DNA of 64,000 bases from contig JBAJFG010000442.1 in assembly GCA_037903475.1 (NCBI GenBank), positions 1,513,001-1,577,000 of the forward strand, given 5' to 3'. Shown here in pieces: positions 58,059 to 64,000 of this stretch. Source of the DNA: Ancylostoma caninum. Taxonomy: Eukaryota > Nematoda > Chromadorea > Rhabditida > Ancylostomatidae. The translations under genes were made by a program, and so were the position numbers. Below the pieces are notes generated by a model, which did not search any database, was not told the DNA's origin, and was given only the letters and a program-made list of their open reading frames with translations. How positions within the stretch are numbered: the stretch's first letter is position 1; the number at the start of each line of letters is the position of its first letter.

Positions 58059-61000
58059 TTACTGCAGCACAAACAAAAACAAAAAATACAACATGGAAAA
58101 AGCGTTGATTTTGTACACCGATTTAGAGAGCGGATTTTTGTTTTTTAGGTCACTCGCCGACGACGTGTTTGAAGGCTGATTTGGTTCAAGATCCTCTTCT
58201 GAATGCAACGTGGTCATCAATCCAACGCCCTCATTGTCGCGTTCGAGAATTTTCGACTTCTCCTGTGCCTCAATGATATTCCGTTCCTCTTCGAAAGAAG
58301 TGCTGGTTTCAAGAACCCGTACGGTTGTTCTCTCTCGGAAGGTGATCTCATCCACGTCGTCGTCGTCGTCTTCCGTAGTGCGACGGAATTCTGTGGATGT
58401 GACGAGTTGTTCTGTGGATGTTGAGTAAATTGTGGTCATTTTAGGAGTGGTGGTGGAGGTGGTGGTCAGTAGTCGCCGAGGGGTGGGCTTTGGCTGACGG
58501 GTGTTGGGACGTAAAGTCTTTGTCGTGGTTGTTGAAGCAGTCGTGGTTGTGGTCCGGGAAGCGTTCATGCGTTTTGATTTCTCTGCAAAATTCTAGAATA
58601 AACAAGATCTTTGTCTGGAGCTTTTTTGCTAGTTTTCATGATTTTCTCAGAAATATTGACAGTATCCATCAGAAACTCGAAAATTTGAAGAGAATGTATG
58701 GAATTTTTCGTAGGGTTTTCTGAAGAACCGATTTTAGAGATGTTTCAGAGTAGACGTGCCCCAAACAGTACCAAAATTTCTGTGAACAGCCCTCCTCATC
58801 CCGTATGTTCTGGAAAACTTGAGGATTCCTCTCCATAGTATCCATTTTCGCCTAAAGTATCACCATATTCCGACAATATTACAATTTGAACGAATTTTTG
58901 ATAAAGATTAACGCGAAATTACAGAACCGCTCATGGAAAAGCACTGAAGAGACATATCTCGGACAGTCATGGACCGTGAACCTCCCCGCCCCCACCCACA
59001 CGTCATTCCCGGTGAGTCATGGGTTAAACGCTAGAGAAATCCCCGATAACTGGTGACGGTCCTATACTCTTCATACAGTCATGACCAAAACTTCGAACAA
59101 TAGCATGTTATGTTTATGGATCAGTAGCTCATGCTTAGGGGAGAGGCGAGGAGTTGTATCTAGAATGAGCGGTGCATCTGACTTCCTCGGATGGCTACTC
59201 CTTCAAGTGATCAAAAGTAAGGCCCGTACCCACAGCTCCAGGTACAACGCGCACATCCCCACAAGTTCCGTTCATACTTCCGAGGTGAAAGTAAATAAAT
59301 ACTTTCTGGAATGAAAAAGTCGTACCGAAAGCGGGCAGCGAGTTCGCTTCCATCTTCTTTAGCGTTGCCTGTTGCATGATTCCAACATCGAAGGCGTAGT
59401 TGGTATAAACGAGGCAGCTTCCCGGCTTCTCATCACCTGTGTTCAGGCCGAATAGTCGAGTCACTGGTGGTTTAACCTTAAAAATGAGTGATATTTTGAT
59501 TTCTAGTCGAACTGCCTCTGTTAAATTTTAGCATGATGCGTGCTGCAAGTTTCAAAAAGTTAACATTTCTGTTCACCTTGAGGCACTAGCTCCATCATAA
59601 AAATGCACTTTGTTCTTATGGCCTGGATGCGAGAACTGCTCCCCAAAAGAATAAGACATGTGCAGTTAGTGAACAATCAAGTTCTGGAGTTTGAAAGATT
59701 ATTGAGTATTCTAGCTATCCAAGACACTCCTAGGAGCTCTGATTTGCTCGAACTGGTATTTTGCAGTAGTCTTATGTCTTTCATCTCCCAATATGTTCTG
59801 TCTCTTTTACTCTTTTACTCTCTTTTACTTATAGTGTAGAGATGATAAATTCAGAGAAGCAAAGAGAGGAAATGCGTGTATAGGAACAGAAGAATGAACC
59901 CCGACGAGTTTCTGCAGGGAGGACATACAGTGGACGGCAGTGGTGGTGGCCCATTTGCGGCCTTGAGAAAGACGTCGCGCAACCGCGCCGCGCGTGCCGC
60001 AACCGATGTTTTCTGCTGCTGTTATGCTATTTCTAGTAGCTTTTCTACCCGATTTCAAGGATTTTTGACCAAATCGGGAAGAAGAAAGCTTACACAGCCG
60101 CTAGAGTCCTCGAGGACTGTAGCACCCTGCATCGCCGTCGCTGGTGACTGTGACACCGGTGCGCATCGATTGTGGGCGGAGCGTCGCGGCGGCCGATGAT
60201 AATAGCGACTGCGACGTCGGTGCTCATCGATTGGTCGCCAAAATTGGCGATCAGCGGCCGCCAAAGTTGGTGACTGCGGCTTCGGTGCAAGTCGATTGTG
60301 AGCGGTCGCCAACTTTGGCGGCCGCCGTCGCCGGCGACGACGACGCAAGATGCTATACTCTTCGAGGAGTATAGCGGCTACCTTAGAAATAGCATTCCGA
60401 CGGCAGACGACACCAATCCCAGCGTGCGCGTTGTGGTTGCGCGGCGTCCTTCTCGAGGCCGCAGATGGGCTACTGCCATTGCCGTCCACTGTACTTTTAA
60501 AAAAGACTTCTCTTTAGTGTGCTTACGAAGGACATGGTCGATGCTTATATCACTGAACGTTACTAGAACTCGTCTAAACTGCGCCATTTCACCAAATCAC
60601 GCCCTTTCTGTTCATGGATCAAACCGAACTGTCTCCAGTACCATGCGATGAGCAGAAATTCGGTATATTTCAAGCCAGTAGCGTGCCACGCGGTACAACG
60701 GTCCTCAGATCAACACCACCGGATTAATTTGTGCATCGCGGCAGTGAGGCATTACGAATTAAATTAACTGGATTAGTAGTACGCAAATATAATAGTAAAT
60801 TGGCTCCGCCAAGTTCACGAGAACCGAAAAACCACGTGGGAAGATGGTAAGCCGTCCGTCGATAGGGAGCAGAACGAAGAACGAGCACGATGTCCTCGGA
60901 GGGATTTCGAGAGCATCTCAGCGTTTGAAAATGGCGTGGAACGTAGAGAAATTCTATTCCAGATTCATTGGCTCCGCGAAAAAGGCAGATGGTCCAGAAC

Positions 61001-62516
61001 GATCATCCCTCCCTTTTATCGATTCAGTGATAGCATTTTTCAAACTATGTAAGTATTTTTCCAAGTAGGCCCAACAATCGATTATATGGAATCGATGCCA
61101 GGAGTAAAAAAAGCGTAGAACTCTATTCAAAAGAGATTGCAATTTTTTCGATCAGCGCTATTTACTATTCTTACCGATCTATCGGTCTCCGTGTAAATTA
61201 GGACATTCTGCTCGGCTGCCATGCTGTTCAACCACGGCCGATCATCCTTGAATGAAGTGTTCAAGTAGTGAGTGACCAAGGTATTTGGCCTGGAAGGAAC
61301 GAAAAATTTAAAAAAAAAACCTTGCAAAATTTACAAAGAAAAACAACAAAATAAACAAAATATAAAAAATAATTATTCATTTAAAAGAGCAGGAGTAAAG
61401 TAGTATTTGAACTGAAAGAATATTGGCAGATTTTCTAAATTGTCTTTGGGTTATAATTATGCAAAGATAAGTCTTCGGAAATTCTTTATTCTCTATAAGT
61501 GAGCATGAGATAAGAACATTCTGTTCGGCTACTATGCAGTTCAACCAAGTGAGCCATTTCAAAAAAAAAAGTTATTCCGAAATTCTTCCCTCTAAATGTC
61601 GTTTTCGTTAAAAAAAGAAGCAAATAATTAAAATTAATTGGAATTACTTACTGCCTCAGTAATTTTGCCTACAGCTGATATTATTGGATTTAGGTTAAAT
61701 ATGCCTGCAATCTTGCAAATGCGCTTGTGGTGGATTGAATAATCTTATGACGCATATTTATAAAAACTTTTGACTAGCCTGACTTTTTTCTTGGAGTTGT
61801 TCCAAAGACGACGCACTTATGCGATTTAACGAATTTAATGAACAAGTAAATAAATAAAAAGATAGAAAGTAAAGTTTCAGGAACCAACTTCTTTGCTGAT
61901 AACTACCAGAAAAATCATGAAATAATGGGGCACAAATGCGGAACTACGTTGAAAAGTAGATATTGGGGATTTTCGCAAAACTGACAAAGTCTCCCAAGAC
62001 TTCCTTGAATTAATTATGTATGGTATATTTGAAAAATATTGAAATTCTGGAGAAAACCACGAAAAAGATAAGTGCGCTTCACCTAAAAAGCAGATCATAG
62101 GCGCATTCGAACAACACACTTCGCTCGAAGCGATTTCGGATGTAGATATAGTTCCTTTGGTTATCCAGCGCCACCACGTATTCGCTGGCCAAATCCGGAC
62201 CGGTCCACACCTCTAAAGCTAAAAGAGCCAAGCTCCCTCGAATTCATCGATACTAAGAACTGTACAGGAACTAAGTGATGATCGTACGTTTGGCGTGATT
62301 ATTGATGCTGATCTTCTCCAGGTGCTTCAGGAAGCCGTCAGCGTTGATTTGGAACTGATGCACTGACCACAGTGCACCAGTCGACTGTGCGTCGATAAAA
62401 TAAATCACATCCTGCAAAAAAAATTTAGAAGAACATTGCTGAGTTTGGAGATAACGCGCTCTACTCACATTAAATACAGTATCCAGAAACGATAAGTCCG
62501 GCTCTAGTTGAAACAT
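58059..62516 (-). CDS. six-exon gene, Thr-rich protein with hydrophobic C-terminus
   Basis: Minus-strand exons: 62516-62469, 62411-62288, 62212-62083 (or from 62218), 61289-61175, 59476-59326 and 58582-58059. Phases agree at all five joins, and the total is 1092 bases (363 residues plus stop). Acceptors are good (cgtctccacag, ttttttgcag, ccttccag, attttgcag). The weakest are ctttag and tttttaag. The first exon begins right behind an acceptor with ATG, which could be a trans-spliced start, but no signal peptide follows, so an upstream exon may be missing. Residues 1-190 (for example FNDVIYFIDAQSTGALWSVH, SEYVVALDNQRNYIYIRNRF, MAAEQNVLIYTETDRS) look globular and unrecognised. Then come a Thr-rich stretch, an acidic DDDDDVDEIT segment, and a hydrophobic end (INAFSMLYFLFLFVLQ) like a GPI signal or membrane anchor. 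I infer a surface or secretory-pathway protein. Confidence 0.72.
59928..60491. mobile_element. GC-rich MITE of Tc1/mariner type inside an intron
   Basis: The 564-bp element has inverted ends of about 115 bases starting CAGTGGACGGCA on both sides, and is flanked by TA (59926-59927 and 60492-60493). The interior is unusually GC-rich. It holds three related units starting at 60144, 60205 and 60270 (shared cores gactg, cggtgc and tcgattg), an inverted pair of CGGCCGCCAAAGTTGG about 50 bases apart, and two near-perfect palindromes (agtcctcgaggact, tatactcttcgaggagtata). It has no transposase. It lies in the intron between exons 4 and 5 of the minus-strand gene, so long open frames inside it are not genes. 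Confidence 0.88.
60780..61049 (+). CDS. candidate plus-strand exon nested in an intron
   Basis: A 90-codon plus-strand frame is open, starting after an in-frame TAG, with the segments NIIVNWLRQVHENRKTTWED and EILFQIHWLREKGRWSRT. It closes at a perfect donor (AACTAT|gtaagtat) at 61050, one codon before its TAA. A second donor-like site (GATG|gtaagccg) lies at about 60846, and an overlapping frame is also open. The tract is opposite to the host gene. It may be an exon of a nested gene or a decayed mobile element frame. No family is recognised. Confidence 0.28.
61508..61549 (-). pseudogene. decayed duplicate of exon 4 core
   Basis: On the minus strand, 42 bases reading WLNCIVAEQNVLIS match the core WLNSMAAEQNVLIY of the exon at 61289-61175, with about 83 percent base identity. 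There is no acceptor before it and no donor after it, and the reading frame soon fails. It lies in the intron just upstream of the intact exon, as expected from a tandem exon duplication that has decayed. Confidence 0.65.
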
Positions 62517-62529
62517 CTGTGGAGACGAA

Positions 62530-64000
62530 TGTGAACAAGAAGCGTACGGTAGAGATGAGAGGAGTGAATAGCTGAAAGAAGGAGAAAAGTAGGAAAACAA
62601 GAAAAAAGATGAAGATACATACGTACGCAGAACGGGGAGAAAGGGGAATTTTCAATGATAAGTTATCATTATTCTTGGTTCTTTATAAATTTCGTCATCA
62701 GGTTAATCTGTTCCAAATTGAAGAAACATGTAAGAGGGCACCAGCCGACAGTTATAAAAAATATGAATGAAAAAAATGAGGATAACATGGAAAACAGCGG
62801 TTTTGACGAAATCCCAGTATTCCTACCTGGGGATGGGGATAAAATTCAGTGATTCAGCCACTCAAAACATTATTTTGAGAAATTTGTCGAATTTTTTTGA
62901 TAAGGTCATGTGATGTTTTAAGACTTGAATCAAGAGGTGCCTAAAGATGTGTACTGTAGAATATTTGTTACTACGTCTCCCGAAAATATTGTCCCCATCC
63001 TTTCCTAGCAAAACTTAATTACCAGGTGCCAGATTCGAAGAAGAAATTCAGCAATAATGAAAGTGCTGGGGATGCATAGTCCATCTAGCTAACATATCCA
63101 GGACAAAATAATGTATTGCCGATGTATGCAGTTCGAAACATTGGATTTCGAATAATTGGAAAATTCAAATGTTCGAAAAAGACAGGACGATGCAGTCACA
63201 AATAAATGGTGAGATGTGTAGAGTCTTTTCACTTTCAAACATTCAATTTTCTCCAGCCACTCTCCAAATTAATAAACAAAATACTCGAAACGAAAAGATC
63301 TCTCGGCTTATTCGATTTTTTACGGCGAATCATACCAGCTACTCCCAGTAATTTTCGTCCGTGGATTGCTAGGTACATATGTGAATCGAAAGGTACGGAT
63401 GTAATCTTTGCCAGGAGCGAATTCTTGGTTCGTGGAAGTCTTCTTTGACGATTCTTAGAAACAGAAACGAAATTTCTTCACAATTCTGACATTTCTACGA
63501 ATCCAAATGGAAATGGTAGAATTAGGGAATTTTGTGAGGATAAAGGAGAAACGGAACTGAAGAAGGAAAAAAAAACTTTCCAAAGAAGTTTTCGCAGTGG
63601 TTTCGAGTGCGCAACTGCAATACCGCTCATACTTATTGTTTCAGAATCTGATATAAAATGTCAGCATCATTGGGAGCGGACCGGATGGAATTTTGAAGAG
63701 ATCAACAAAAAGATCTCGAGATTCTGATTCTGAATGCCTTTATGAAAATAGTGTGTGAGTTCAAAATCCTCTAAATGGGTCGCGCCAATGTCATATTTCG
63801 ATGCATTTTTGAAGGAGAAGTTGATTTTCGTGTTAGCTTCATCTCAAACACAATTCCTGCATAGATATTTATTTAGAATCAGGAGTTTGGATAATACCGA
63901 TTGGTCTCTTCATAATTCCATTATGTTCCTTAGTGAAGAATTAGAAGCGATATGATATAGAACACTTCATGCATTTCCACAAGAGTTATTGTAAAAAGAA
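62530..64000. other. stretch upstream of the six-exon gene, no supported exon
   Basis: A strong acceptor (cttttctccttctttcag) lies at about 62581 on the minus strand and could be a trans-splice site for the gene below. A minus frame starting MYLHLFSCFPTFLLLSAIHS crosses it and looks like a signal peptide, but it is not in frame with the first exon. An ATG frame on the minus strand at 63235-63378 is open for 47 codons without splice support. Confidence 0.3.

Noticed and set aside
60055..60489. 144-codon minus frame rich in Arg and Ala, and overlapping plus frames
   Set aside because: It lies entirely within the GC-rich MITE. High GC removes stop codons, and the frame follows the tandem units and inverted ends.
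62470..62655. Signal-peptide-like frames directly upstream of the six-exon gene
   Set aside because: The hydrophobic frames are not in phase with the first exon, and joining them would need an intron of about 31 bases, shorter than any other intron here.

Overview
The window looks like nuclear DNA of a parasitic nematode, most likely a strongylid (hookworm-like) worm. The genus is an inference. The visible evidence is AT-rich sequence with genes split by very short introns (46 and 57 bases) that end in pyrimidine-CAG; several families of decayed Tc1/mariner transposons; tRNA-derived SINE copies with (TTTA)n or (AATA)n tails; long pure C or G runs; and a 22-base stretch close to the nematode spliced leader SL1. 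There are no bacterial-type operons, no rRNA and no CRISPR array. Gene density is low, and most long open frames are chance frames or pieces of repeats.

Region by region. 1-13 kb is mostly unrecognised, with candidate exons near 2.5-3.1 kb and 4.7-4.9 kb, a SINE at 6.7 kb and the SL1-like site at 11.8 kb. 13-23 kb holds a decayed mariner (13.1-14.1 kb, minus), a strong unassigned exon at 16.2-16.5 kb (minus), a TA-type MITE (20.7-21.1 kb) and a nearly complete dead Tc1-like element with long double-motif inverted repeats (21.6-23.2 kb). 23-35 kb holds tetranucleotide-tailed SINE ends, an inverted repeat pair (27.5-28.8 kb), and a small secreted peptide gene at 31.86-32.06 kb set among four long C/G runs. 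35-49 kb has isolated candidate exons (36.2, 39.1, 41.6-42.1, 43.6 kb) and more SINE copies. 49.5-50.7 kb is another dead Tc1/mariner copy, followed by a well-supported spliced gene for a small cysteine-rich protein (51.25-51.73 kb, minus) and a candidate plus-strand gene (52.07-52.5 kb). 53.7-55.2 kb contains a perfect 28-bp hairpin, a Penelope-like GIY-YIG endonuclease remnant, a (TA)n run and a 298-bp TGAA array.

The best gene in the window lies on the minus strand from 62516 to 58059. Six exons have good splice signals and consistent phases throughout (1092 coding bases, 363 residues). The predicted protein has an unrecognised front part, a Thr-rich and acidic linker and a hydrophobic C-terminus, so it is probably anchored at a membrane. 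Its introns hold a GC-rich MITE and a decayed copy of one of its own exons.

The genes do not form an obvious shared pathway. All gene models were made by eye from splice signals, phase and codon pattern and need RNA evidence.
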